Positions 23,040 to 34,727 of a DNA stretch of 64,000 nt are shown one piece after another (within the stretch, counting starts at the first letter, position 1; every line of letters begins with the position of its first letter). The stretch is from Melitaea cinxia. Its lineage: Eukaryota > Arthropoda > Insecta > Lepidoptera > Nymphalidae. The notes under the pieces are model-generated. The model was not told the origin of the DNA. It saw nothing but the letters and a program-made list of their open reading frames with translations, and made no database searches. The stretch covers positions 11,367,210 through 11,431,209 of the forward strand of contig NC_059398.1 in NCBI RefSeq assembly GCF_905220565.1, given 5' to 3'. A program made the position numbers and the translations under genes.

Positions 23040-23095
23040 TGGCGCGAACTTGGGGAGGCCTATGTCCAGCAGTGGACTACAATAGGCTAGGCTGA
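23040..23095 (+). mobile_element. RTE 3'-end fragment
   Basis: Contains GGCGCGAACTTGGGGAGGCC and TATGTCCAGCAGTGGACTAC followed by AATAGGCTAGGCTGA. This is the last about 55 bp of the RTE and its short derivatives, with a GACT-type tail instead of (GAT)n. Confidence 0.7.
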
Positions 23096-23457
23096 CTCAC
23101 TGACTGATTCAATAATCGATTTTACAAGTCAACTATTCATATTTTATATTTATCATTTTATTTGCAATTCTAGTTGTATTTTATCTACATGCGGGGCTCA
23201 AGCTTTTTGGGGAGATGCATTAGTGATATACAATTTGCTGACTAACGATAACTGTAGGGGCACCCTTATATTAAACTGCTGTACAATGTAAGTGTGTTTG
23301 TTAGGTTAAAGATTTATCGTTTTTATCTAATATAGTACCATTTTATCTCACATTATTTATGACGATACTTTTATTCAAATACATACGAGGTTTTCTCTCT
23401 TTTACATATCTGTTTTAATCATGTATCAAAAATTAGTTAAACATCTGTCATCTTTGT

Positions 23458-23458
<1 letters not shown>

Positions 23459-23491
<33 letters not shown>
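23459..23491. repeat. (ATC)n microsatellite
   Basis: About ten tandem ATC units; possibly the leftover tail of a minus-strand RTE-derived insertion, since those tails are (GAT)n, but no element body remains next to it. Confidence 0.85.
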
Positions 23492-23963
23492 TTTGCAATA
23501 CAGAATAATAATTAATATATAAATTATTTAAGATTATCATTATTTAAAAAATTTGAAACAAAAGAAAAATCGTTTTAAAATAAAATACAAAACCGCACAT
23601 TCTACATTGTTTTATTTTAACATCGTATTATGTTACAATCTGAAGTCAAACATTAATATCCTGCTTGTAAATGAAGTTAATGATTTTCGAAATGACTTTT
23701 ATTTTTAATACCAATAAAATATTTGAACAGTCAGATAAAATGAAGGAATTATACATCCATGTGTTACTTCCGGGCTGATCGTCGGTCACCGGACGCGCCA
23801 GAACATGGAAAGCATTTTAAGCACTGATACCGTCTCGCCCATTGTTCCATTTATTTTGAGCTCGACCTATTGATCCTCCGCAATATCAAAGCGGCGTTTA
23901 TATCTGTTTTCGTTTAGAGGGCTGACTAAGAGAAAAAACCTACATTTTTACGTACAAATATTA

Positions 23964-24146
23964 CTAGATGTGCCGCACGGTTTCACACGCGTTAATTTGA
24001 GGGAAAAAATAGCCTATAGCCTTTCTCGGTAAATGGGCTATCTAACACAAAAATGTTTTCATAACTCGAATTCGACCCGGTAGTTCCTGGGATTAGCCCG
24101 TTTAAACAAACAAACAAACTTATCAGCTTTATAATATTAGTATAGG
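23964..24146 (-). mobile_element. Helitron (non-autonomous)
   Basis: On the minus strand it starts near CTATACTAATATTATAAAGC (24145) and ends with CTAG at 23964 after a Helitron-like CG-rich end (CGTGTGAAACCGTGCGGCAC). The (AAAC)n tract at 24100 and AGCCTATAGCCTTTCTCGG motif are typical of one lepidopteran Helitron family. Confidence 0.68.
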
Positions 24147-24690
24147 TTTGTTATAAAATTTCAATAGAATTTTATATATTTAAATTAATATAAATAATTA
24201 AAATTTACATATATAATTTAGATTAGGATAAGTATCTCGACTTAATTATTTATCCTTAATTATATTGCTGATTTTTTAACCGATTCTTACATAAAAGATT
24301 TATATCTATTTCTAATATGTATTATTTTGAATAATCCAATTTTGTGAGTAAGTTAAATTTTGATGGTCATTCTTAATTAAATAATGGTTACATTACTCTG
24401 TATCTCTGATAAATAGTAATAATAATCATTTTATTACTGTAAGGTTGACAGATAGATGATTGTCACATTTTTTCCCTTTATGAAAATGGTTTTAATTTTG
24501 TAATGTTTGTCAAAAACAGCGTATGTATAAGAATTTCTTTAGTATAATTATTTAAGCTATAAAACTTTAACTCTTAAATCAATGTGGCGTGCGTTAAAAT
24601 CTCGTTCTATAAAGAGAGGCTTATCTTAATTAAAATAAAGTGAAAAAGTATTAATCGTCCGATAACCCTATGAAGTACACGAAGCCACAT
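24147..24690. other. Nothing recognised
   Basis: Very AT-rich, no feature. Confidence 0.45.
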
Positions 24691-24795
24691 AATGCGGGTA
24701 GCTCAGTAGCAACCTGATACAAATCTCAAACGAAACACGAAGCTCATTTAGGGTTCGATACTTTAAGAGCCTTAATATAGTTTATCGACGTTTTC
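24691..24795 (+). ncRNA. tRNA-like sequence with Pol III box A and box B
   Basis: TAGCTCAGTAG at 24699-24709 fits a tRNA D-arm/box A, and GGTTCGATACT at 24752-24762 fits a T-arm/box B, 43 nt apart, with a T4 run near 24791 that could terminate Pol III. The acceptor and anticodon stems do not pair convincingly, so this is not a functional tRNA gene. It may be a decayed tRNA, a SINE head, or chance. Confidence 0.3.
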
Positions 24796-25441
24796 CTTGC
24801 AGACAATATATAAAATGTCTTTAAATTAAAGCTTGCTTTATATGTTATTATATAAATATCCCATATTTAATACAAACAACATGTACTTATATGCATGACC
24901 AAACGTTTCTTGTTGTTTCCCTTGCATTTACAGAAACTGAGCTGCTAGGTAAGGTACATAAATATAAGTCGCAGTGAATTGTCTTTTATCAAATGTTTTT
25001 CTATACAGTTTCCTACAAATAGGTAAAGAATAAGTAAAATGAAATCAGTGGCTTCTAAGTTTATTGAAAATAACAAACAATGCTTGATATTAGTATAGTC
25101 TATAAAACCATTGCTTTTCAAACATGATTACCTTTAGAAAGAAAAAAAAATGTAGCAAAGGTTCGTGTTTAACCTCACTGATAAACGTTGTGATAACGTT
25201 AATGATTATTACATATAGCACCCTTAAATTATGTAGTACGTTGTTGTAAGTCTTCATATTATGTAACATTTATGTAATATGGATGTATAATTTTTCCCAC
25301 TGGCTATCACAATCTCGTGACATTTTAAAACAGAATATGAATGCTTAAATCACTGCAACGTGACCTACTTCAAATTTAAATTCATATTCATTTCTTATGA
25401 ATTAAGAATTCAAATCTCGAACGTTTATTGATTTTAAGTCT
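24796..25441. other. Non-coding; a possible 15-nt microexon at 24934-24948
   Basis: AT-rich. The only notable site is a pyrimidine-rich acceptor (CCCTTGCATTTACAG) 15 nt before a strong donor-like GTAAGG; see findings. Confidence 0.3.
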
Positions 25442-25570
25442 GTAAGAGTCAGCTGAACGAAGAGGCTGTGAGACAGCAGTATCGGTATTTGGTCCACATT
25501 GTCGCCCCGACCGGCGCCACACTGCAGGGGGATTATCCCAACTTCACCCCGCATAACAAATATACTGAAT
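25442..25570 (+). other. GC-rich open stretch, possible exon or repeat fragment
   Basis: An island of coding-like composition (about 25442-25552) in AT-rich DNA. The plus frame from 25439 reads NEEAVRQQYRYLVHIVAPTG then ATLQGDYPNFTPHNKY and continues into AT-rich sequence. The minus strand is also open (for example LQCGAGRGDNVDQIPILLSH). No domain was recognised, and acceptor/donor sites are not convincing. It may be an exon, a conserved non-coding element or a fragment of a dispersed repeat. Confidence 0.25.
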
Positions 25571-26149
25571 TTTGTGTTTTATTTTTTCGAGATTTTACGA
25601 CACATTGTCTCTTAAAATTGATACAAAGAATTCTATAGATATATAAATAATAAGTTATACGAATCTAATTTAAACATATGATATTATAAGGGGATAGAGG
25701 ATTTTGTTTTTAATAAATTACCCGATGTGATTAAGGACATGTATTAAACGCATTCTTAAGAAATAGGTACTAAAAGTGTATACTTTTAAAATAAGGAAAA
25801 ATTTGCGCTGTTTCAACTTAATTAATTGTATTATGTTTTATTATCAAAAACGATTTATATTTTAATATCAACTTAGAAATATTATATTTACTGTTAATAC
25901 ATAGAACGAATACAAACAATTTACAAATAAAATATTACGTTTATTGCGAAGATACTAAAAGCGATCGAAATTAAGCTTTCGTTACACATAAGTACAGGGA
26001 CATCTGCGACCTAAGATAGAGAAATAGGGGTGACCCTTCCACCCTTGACTATTTATTTGGTTATCGACTCCCCAAAGTTATTACGAACTTATGTAATTTG
26101 TTTTTTCCTTTTGCAAAAAGTTAAAATAACAAAAACGTAGTTAGTAGAA
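25571..26149. other. Nothing recognised
   Basis: AT-rich sequence up to the LINE insertion. Confidence 0.45.
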
Positions 26150-27536
26150 AACGTATAACAGTACTTACTTACTTACTCCTCTGGCTCAGCGACCCGAAGT
26201 GGATCTTGGCCTCCGACACCAAAAGTCTCCAGCGGTCCCGGTCCAGAGCCATCTCGCGCCAGTCCGCTGTCACCAGCTCGCGCAGGTCTCTCCGTACCTC
26301 GTCCTCCCAGCGGTATTTGGGGCGCCCCACAGGCCTACAACCGTCAGGTTTCCCCAAGTACGCCCTCTTCGTTGCGCGATTGTCTCCCATCCTTACTACG
26401 TGGCCGAGCCAGCGAAGTCGTGCCGCTTTGGTTTCTCCGATGATATTGGGTTCAGCCACTAGGTCTTCAATCTCTCGGTTCTTTCTCACCCGCCATCTTC
26501 CGTCAGCTTCTTGGGTCGGCCCTAAAATCTTTCGGAGTATTTTCCGCTCTGCCACAAGAAGATTGTTCTCTTCTTTAAGCGTTAGTACCCAAGTCTCGCA
26601 CCGTACATAAGGATTGGTCTGATCACAGTTTTGTGTATCCTAATCTTAGTTTTTCTGCTAAGTAACTTAGATACTAACACCTTATGCAGGGAGGCAGTAC
26701 ATCGTAGGGCATTTTGAATACGAGTATCAATCTCGAGCTCTCTCGTATTAGTGTCAGTTACAGTGCAACCTAAGTACTTGAATTTATCTACGCCTTTGTA
26801 GACTGTGCCTCCCACTACAAGATTTTTGCGTGGTACACGAATGTTTTTGAAGCGCTTCATGTGAAGGTATTCGGTTTTCTCCTTACTTATCCTTAGGCCG
26901 ATCCTAGCTGCTTCCAGGTCCAAGACTCTCACCACATTTTTGGCCTCCTCTTCACTTTGTGCAAGCAGTGCCAGATCATCGGCGTATCCTATTACACTTT
27001 GTTGTCCATTTAGCTCCACGCCGCTAGAAACTGCCATGATTTTTCGTACGACGTGCTCAAGGGCCAAATTGAACAACGTAGGCGACAGAGCATCTCCTTG
27101 TTTAAGCCCAGTTACGACGTCAAATTCTTCCGTCAAGTCGTTATCCACTCGGACTCTCATTCTGCTTACACTAGTGGCCACCCGAATCATCCGAACCAAC
27201 TTGTTTGGGATTCCGAAATCACCAAGGATGTTATACAGGGTACTTCTGTCTATGCTATCATAGGCCTTCACGAAGTCCACGAACACCGAATGGATACTTT
27301 GCGCGTACTCCCATCTCTTTTCCATTAACTGTTTTAGTAAGAATAACTGGTCTACAGTACTGCGGTTACGTCGGAATCCACATTGATAATCACCGAGAAT
27401 TTTTTCGGCATACGGTTCCAGTCGCTTCAACAATACGTAGGAGAAAATTTTGTACGCAGTAGGTAGTAACGCGATTCCTCGATAATTCGTGCACTTTTTC
27501 TTGCTTCCCTTTTTATGAATAGAACGTATAACAGTA
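26150..27536 (-). mobile_element. 5'-truncated LINE insertion bounded by a 14-bp TSD
   Basis: AACGTATAACAGTA occurs exactly at 26150-26163 and 27523-27536. Between them lies 1359 bp of minus-strand LINE, beginning within the reverse transcriptase region on the right and ending on the left in a TAAG-repeat 3' tail (TACTTACTTACTT on the plus strand). This is a textbook target-primed, 5'-truncated insertion and looks fairly young because the duplication is exact and the coding sequence is nearly intact. Confidence 0.92.
26169..27520 (-). pseudogene. Non-LTR retrotransposon reverse transcriptase, truncated and frameshifted
   Basis: Reading from about 27520 the frame gives KKCTNYRGIALLPTAYKIFS, then CGFRRNRSTVDQLFLLKQL, VFVDFVKAYDSIDR (motif A Asp), GLKQGDALSPTLFNLALE and the catalytic box VIGYADDLALL. 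RISKEKTEYL and VDKFKYLGCTVTD follow. Near 26592 one base is missing: the frame reads MYGARLGY and stops, while the next frame continues ETWVLTLKEENNLLVAERKI. The C-terminal region then reads RLRWLGHVVRMGDNRATKRA, GRPKYRWEDEVRRDL and WREMALDRDRWRLLVSEAK, ending in a stop inside the TAAG tail. Domain order and the LGHV-RM-RWRLLV tail fit RTE-like LINEs; endonuclease and 5' end are absent. Confidence 0.9.
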
Positions 27537-28299
27537 TTTTCATTTTTAATACTCGTATGTGGACTCTGGACACATGATTCTATGATCTTATAATAATTGT
27601 TGTTATCGCATGTTATGTCCCTATTCCATCTATATGTGTCGTAAGTAAAAGACCGATATTGCTATAAACATAATTGATGTCACCGAGTTCACATTTATAT
27701 TTCTTAGTGAATGACATATTATTGCACGTATTGAGATAATGTACGAACGCAATTAATAAACTAACACAATATTAACGTAATTCTCAATGCATCCGACTTT
27801 CAACATGTCACATTTGTTGATGAATATTTTCGATAACTAAAATAATCTAAATGTGATTTCATTAAATATTATAACTATTTGTAAGGGAATATGTAATTAA
27901 AACACAAACACAAATCATTTAATGAGTGAAGATAGATTTTTAGCGATGTTTAAGCTTGTTACCGAATTTTATAAACTAGAAATAAAAAATGCCTTGTTTT
28001 GAAGTCGATAAAAAGTTATAGCTAGTTAAGAAAGAGATTGGCTGTGTTTGGTATTAAATGGCATTATTACTACTATACCTTTTGTTATTACTTTTTTGTG
28101 TTTATGATTGTATGCAATGTGTGTATGTGTGTTATATACATTTTAGGTATAAAATTTCTTTTATTACATAATATGAAACATGACATAATAACTTTAGCTA
28201 TATTTCTATCGATATGTGTTTTATGTTCGCATATGTCGCCGTTTTACATTTTTTGTGTCGTCAATAACTAGCGGGGCATAGACTTTCAACAACATAATG
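27537..28299. other. Nothing recognised
   Basis: AT-rich sequence without a supported feature. Confidence 0.45.
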
Positions 28300-28509
28300 A
28301 GGACCGGTTGCACCGGTCGTGGATAAAGTTTATCCTGTAGATAAGTTACCAATAAACTTTGACAGTAGAAGGTAGAATAGCCCATTAGGACCTGTTTCTC
28401 CTTAACTAATAAACTACAACTTTTAAGTTCGCATTTGCGAATAAAAAAATAGTTGGATACCGTCATCCGTCAGATAGCATTATCCACAACCCGTAAAACA
28501 GACCCTTAG
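28300..28509. repeat. MITE-like element, copy 1
   Basis: The ends are imperfect inverted repeats (AGGACCGGTTGCACCGGTCG then TGGATAA at the left, complement of AGGGTCTGTTTTACGGGTTG then TGGATAA at the right). The interior, read on the minus strand, aligns with a second copy at 35465-36400. About 210 bp, no coding capacity; target duplication unclear. Confidence 0.65.
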
Positions 28510-31500
28510 TGTAAGAGTGAGGGATAAAATTATAATCCTTCTTATGGGTTTGCTTTTTTGTAGAGTGAATAATAACAATAATAATAATAATAGTTTGATA
28601 TAGATTTTTTAGCGATATTAAGTTCCCTAAATATTAGTTTTAGTTAATAATTTTTCGAATATATGAATTTTAAATATACAAAATAAATATGTAAACAAAA
28701 CATTCTTACACAAGTACTTTTTTGAAAAGTTAAGCAACGCAACAAAAAGCGATTCGTAATAAATGTGAAAGAATTAACTCTTTCGAATAATTTTCTATTA
28801 GAGCAGTCTTTTTCAGTTTGTTATTTTTTGAATTGAAAAAGTTCCCTTGTTCTTTCTGGGTCGCAATCATGTTTTCCTACATTTAAAATAATCTCTTGAG
28901 GACAACTCGCTCGTAGCTTTTTAACGTTTCCTTTTTTAGCACTTTGTTTACTGTTTTAAGGTACAGTAAATAATCACTTGTAGGTACATATCTAAAACGT
29001 AGTGTATGAATAGTTTTTATTATAGCCTACTCGTTGTTAAGCTAGCAATGAGCTACTTATCGAGCTTCTAAATATAATAGTATATTTAATTTAATAAATA
29101 ATCAAGTAAAAAAAAACACGATGAAATATTTCGATCTTCATTAATTTGGCTTAAATCATAAATTGTTACATTACCACACGTCGTTCGGTCCACTGCATTA
29201 CAGGCTACATGCCAAAATTAAGAATATACTTCATAAATAAGCTTACATAACATTGACCTCCGCCGATAGCAGTTTTATTAAATAACTTCAAAATGACCAT
29301 TTATGAAAGAGTTCACTCGTGCGCTTCTGAAAAGAAAATATCTTATCAAAAACGCATTAATTGAGAAAAATTTTGAAACATAAAATGATGTAAAAAAATA
29401 CGAATTGAGCTTATTATGTCCTTAACAGAAGACCTCGAATTACAATGGGATATTTATATGTATGTACATAGTTTTAGTATATAGTGTATAGTTTCAATAT
29501 TAGGAAATAGATAACCGTAGCTCAATACTAGCGATTTTTTATGTGTAATGGAGTTAATAATCCAATAAACAAGTAAGTTTTCTGCAATATAATGCTCTCC
29601 CGCAAACTGTTATGCGTATCTGGTAACATCGATAAAATGTGATAAGTGTGTTGAGCGCTTTCAAAATTGCAATGTTTGCTGCTTACGCGAATTTGCCTAT
29701 ACTTTGGGATATTATAAAAGATTAACCATACAAAATGACAGGCCAGCAACGTACTCGCAACTTTAATGTTGTAGGTGTCCACGAGTGACAGTAAGCAGTT
29801 ATTATCCGGTGGAGCTATTTGCTCGTTTGTGCCGTTTTTTATATTTAAATAATGCATAATATTTCTCCAAAAAATTTAAACTAAGAAAAAAAAACTATTT
29901 TTATTAGGTTAGACACATATATTGAATAAAAACCAGGTATACAATTGACGTCAGTGTGTAAGAACGTGATCAAACTCGGTTTTTGTAACTATTCAAGTTC
30001 AGTCGCATTTAATTCCTGTGGAATAAAATCGGGTCACAGGGCGCAGTCACATGTCTAAGCAATAAACCACTGCTTGCCGCCATGTCTGCCGGCTTTATTG
30101 CATTTAGCTGCGATGCAATTTTGAGTCCATTAATCTTCTCCACTGTTTCGGTGTTTCGTTTCTAACTTTCGATGTTAAAAATCTTGCACCAGTTACCTAT
30201 ATAAATTGTAAGTAGGTAAATAAAACAGATAAAGAATAATCTAATAATACCAACTGCGCAAAGTAAAAGTCTCCGTTTTGGATCATGGTTTCGTATCTTT
30301 GATAAAATCCCACAAACGATTTAGAAATTATCTGAGAATAAATTTAAAGTTCTTATTTAAAAAAAAAAGAAATTATTACCGAAAACTTAATATTCGGTGG
30401 AGGATTACATAAATGATTAAGATGTCGGGACTTAGTGGCTTTCATGCAAGATACTACCAAAATTTGTATAAAAACACAATTTATATTTTTTAAAGAGTGT
30501 AATTGCGTATTTTTCCCGGTACTTCTCAGCAGAATCTGCATTCTAAACCGGTGGTAGCTTCACTTTTAACAATAACTAGAATTTTAATTTGTAAAATTAC
30601 GATTCATAGGTGCTTTTGAGGCGTATTTGAATAAAGCTTTTGATTTTGATTTTTTATTGATATACAAGCATGGACATGCTAAACATATTAATTTATTATT
30701 TTAATATTATAATATGCAAAATAAAAAAAGATATAGTTAAGGGGCAGTAAAATCGTCAGAACAGTAAAATAAAAAATATATAAAAAAATATTTATTACTT
30801 GTAAACACATAAACTGAAATGATTTAATTATTTGAGGATAAAACAAAATAAGGAAGAGTATATGGAAACTTATGTAAGATATAATATTTCTTCGCTATTA
30901 AAGCCTGTCTAAAGATATAGTCTCCTAGCAGTTCCATCACACGACTGCTTGGAAATAAAAAAGAGACCTATAAGAGTGTTATTAGTTATTATAATGTCAT
31001 GTAACTATCACAGTTCATACAACAGATATACTATTAAATGTAATATCATAGCTCATAATTATCGCTGCACTAAAAGATAATATTAATATTTAAAATTTGT
31101 ACACTTCGGTCGAGAGAGCAATCAGAAAATCGTCTGCCGTCGCTTTGAAGTGCTTCAGTGGGAAGCTAGTAAGAGCCGATAAAGCGGTTTATTTATCTAA
31201 TTTATAACCGCGTTAAAGTTCATAACTAACAGTCGTATGGAATACGCACTATTAGTTATTGCTGTAATTAAATATTTAACTTTTTAATTTACGTCGGATT
31301 TCTGTTGATATTACCTACTTGAGAATATTCTTCAATATGTCACGTATATGTTTCAGCCAATTAATTAAAATAGCTTTTCTATTGTCTTGCTGGCCCTTTC
31401 AATATTGTTGAATTAAACGCGCAAATGCCAAATAGTTGATTGTCTGAACACAATGTATAGGAGTCACTATGAATCACTATAGAATCGTATATATATGTAT

Positions 31501-33259
31501 ACGATTATGATTATACATATGTTTCTAGAAGAGATCTCTTCCAGTCAACCTGCGGTACTGTGTAATAGTGTTATAAAGCAGGCTAAGAAATGCACTAGGT
31601 ACAGTACCTCTTACTAGTTTCAGTACTTTACAATTACTGAAGAAATAATACATAACATACATATACAATTATATATACGTACATGTGCATACACATTACA
31701 GGTTACATAAATACATAGCTATCCAATACATAAAAAATACATAATTATCATACATACATATCTATACGTACAATGTTATTACTATAGTTTTCATTAAACT
31801 TTTTTTATGGTTTTGTTATGGTTCATATTATATTGATTACCTAGATTATTGAAAAAAAAATCCTAAACACAAAATCGATCAAGTGATGCGGTAGCAATAG
31901 AAATAAACCCATGCAACTCAAAGGTGGCATTTAAATAAGCCGATGGCTTAATCACAATAATTCAAATACCAAACTATGCATGTACAGTTGAATACGTTAT
32001 TCAATAAAAAGGTTATCCGTTCAATAGAACGGTTATTTTAATCTGTTCCGTTTACGCGATTAATCTTTATAGACTCACAGTCATAATACTTTTATATAAA
32101 ATACGATAAATAAGAAAATTAAGGTAATATAACTAAATATTTTACACAAAAAAATGATTATAACTAATTATGGCATACTTTATAAAATAGCAAAAATAAG
32201 TTTTAAATTGCTAATTTGAGTTGGTAATGGATGTTTCAAACTTCCATTTCCTTTGAATTTTTTTTGGTACTCAAGCCTCACAAAAAGTTACTAAGTACAA
32301 ATGAAAACTTTTGAACCTTGCCTACCTAAAAATACTTAAAGCATAATTCACTTTAAGTAAATATGTGCCTCCTAATGTAAAAATCAATATCGTTTCTTTG
32401 AAAGCGGAATTACTGTAAAAGACTTCTCTATACAAACGTTCCCTAGCACGAAACCACAATAAACGTTTCCAATGTGAAGTAAATGTGAGTACGCGTGCCT
32501 TAGAATTAAATAGTTTCTTTTGTCGGTTAAACGTTCGACGATTAACTCAAACGGCTGCCATTGTGACCGTTACCTAGGATTGTTCCCGTAAAGCCGAGCG
32601 CGATTAATAGCGACTTGACCGTTTTAAAGAAAAAATGTAAGTATTCACTCATTTTAATCTTCTCTTACAATCGAGTATAAATATTATTAATTATTACCAC
32701 TGAACAGTTTTTACACTGCTTAGCTTTTTAGTACTTCACTTAAAGTGCTTTAACTCAAATTGAGTAATTTGTAAGGCCCAATACTTGAAACTTTTGAACA
32801 GGATTATGGGTGAGTAGAAGTTTATACGAGTACGACAACTTATTTCTTGTACTTTTTGTTATGAAAATAATTTTTTTTTCAGCTTTAAAATTTCACGAAC
32901 AACATTTTACTCGTGTCTAGCTTATGTAAATAAGGAAAGTCTTAAGTACGTACCCTAATGATAAAAGCGGGCGTCCCCTATTTCCTTCCCTTAAAGTAAT
33001 TACGCGATTTAAATTTATGGCCTTATTTAAATTTATACTGCATTGTAGATTGTACTTGCGATATATGTGCAATCCTACTTAGTCCTCTTTTATAGTTAGT
33101 TATATTTAATTAGGTACGGTTGTAAAAAAATTTCCCTTTTGTATCGTATTGTTTTTTTTAGGCCCATCACTTCTTTAATAAACAGGTTTTATAATGTAAA
33201 ATTTTATTGACAACTCCTGAAATCAGCAACTGTATTGTTCATAGCTTTTTTATATGTAA
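28510..33259. other. 4.7 kb of AT-rich DNA without recognised features
   Basis: No gene, element boundary or long repeat was recognised. A 109-codon minus frame at 29528-29857 has AT-typical composition and no motif. Around 32560-32640 and 31130-31200 the DNA is somewhat GC-richer but unassignable. Confidence 0.4.
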
Positions 33260-34080
33260 TCTATAATATATATAAAAGCGAAAGGTCATCACGAAATCTC
33301 CGAAACTATAACACCTAGAAACTTGAAATTTGGCAGATAGATTCCTTATAGAGCGTAGGCATCCGCTAAGAACGGATTTTACGAAACTCGACCCCTAAGG
33401 GGGTAAAACGGGGGTTGGAAGTTTGTATGAAAGTTCTATATTTTTGAAGTAAGATGCTAGATATTTAAAATGTATGCTCTTATAAATGATGAGAAGGTGT
33501 TCAAATAATGTATATTTAGAAATCAACTCCCTTTTTGGGTTAAAACGGGGGATGGTAAGTTGACCCACACATCACGAAATCTCCGAAACTATAGCACCTA
33601 GAAACTTGAAATTTGGCAGGTAGTTTTCTTATAGAGCGTAAACATCCGCTAAGAACGGATTTTACGAAACTCGACCCCTAAAGGGATAAAACGGGGTTTG
33701 GAAGTTTGTATGAAAGTCCTATGTTTTTGAAGTAAGAGACTTGAAATATAAAATGTATGCTCTATAGATGGTGAGAAGGTGTCTGAATAATATATATTTA
33801 GAAATCAACTCCCTTTTGGGGTTAAAACGGGGGATGGTAGTTTGACTAACTCATCACGAAATCTCCGAAACTATGTATGCTACAAACTTGAAATTCGGTA
33901 GGTAGGTTCCTTATAGGGCTTAGACATCCGCTATGAACGGATTTTATGAAACTCGACCCCTAAGGGGGTAAAACGGGGGTTGGAAGTTTGTATGAAATTC
34001 CTATGTGTTTGAAGTAAGAGACTTGAAATTTAAAATGTATGCTCTATAGATGGTGATGGTAGAGGTGGCCAAATAATGGA
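33260..34080 (+). mobile_element. Helitron-like element with internal ~282-bp tandem repeats
   Basis: It starts TCTATAATATATATAAAAGC at 33260, the usual 5' end of these Helitrons. Inside, a unit starting CATCACGAAATCTCCG is repeated at 33287, 33570 and 33852 (periods 283 and 282), the last one incomplete. The units differ by several percent. No 3' CTAG end precedes the next Helitron start at 34087, so the copy is 3'-truncated or interrupted. Confidence 0.68.
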
Positions 34081-34086
34081 TCGTAA

Positions 34087-34532
34087 TCTATATATATAAA
34101 AGAAAAAGGTCTAAAACTCATCACGAGAACTCAAAAACCGCTGGAGGGTCCATCCATCCAGAATGGACACATATGAAATTTGGCAGGGAGGTAGATTATA
34201 CTTAGTAGACTTCCGCTAAGAACGGATTTTGCGATATTCCACGGCTAAGAGTGTTTAATTGTGGTTGATAGTTTGTACGAAACATATACAGCAGCTATAA
34301 GTTCGCTTGATAGGTTATTTATATTGCAGCTCGAAAATAAAACTAAGAATGTGGTGTATAGAGAGGTTTTATAAATACAACTATTAAATTATACTAAATT
34401 GTGCCTTTTAAAAAGTTACTCAGTGTTATAAGCATTTCAAGTGACTTAAAAAAAAAAATAATTTGCGTTAAACATCTTAATAGTAATGCATATCTTCATA
34501 ACCACGCGAACGTAGTCGCGGGCAACAGTTAA
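34087..34532 (+). mobile_element. Helitron
   Basis: It starts TCTATATATATAAAAGAAAA at 34087 and ends near GGCAACAGTTAA (34532) after the hairpin CGCG-AACGTAGT-CGCG. The terminal CTAG is mutated to TTAA. Internal motifs (ATTTGGCAGGGAGG, CCGCTAAGAACGG) relate it to the preceding element. Confidence 0.65.
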
Positions 34533-34727
34533 TGTATTATAAAACAAAGACCCCAAAAGTGTATGTGATCGATTCCCTTAAAATCTACTGAACGGATTTT
34601 CATGCGGTTCAAGAGGAAGGTTTATGGAACGGCTAAGCCGATTTTGATGAGAGATTCACTGGAGGTTTGCCGGGAAAACTTTGTGACACACTGATTTCAA
34701 CGCGGGCGAAGCCGCTGGCACAGCTAG
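34533..34727 (+). mobile_element. Helitron, 195 bp
   Basis: It ends GGCACAGCTAG at 34727 after the hairpin GCGG-GCGAAG-CCGC. It starts around TGTATTATAAAACAAAGACC, directly abutting the previous Helitron; the 5' end is not exact. Internal sequence (GATTCCCTTAAAATCTACTG) is typical of a common lepidopteran Helitron family. Confidence 0.68.

Noticed and set aside
24699..24762. Functional tRNA gene
   Set aside because: Box A and B fit, but no acceptor or anticodon stem can be drawn.
29528..29857. 109-codon minus-strand frame
   Set aside because: No recognisable motif, AT-typical composition, no conserved splice or promoter context; compatible with chance in 64 kb of AT-rich DNA.
33260..34080. 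LTR retrotransposon suggested by long direct repeats
   Set aside because: The repeats are three adjacent 282-bp tandem units without TG/CA ends, primer-binding site or coding region; Helitron ends explain the borders better.
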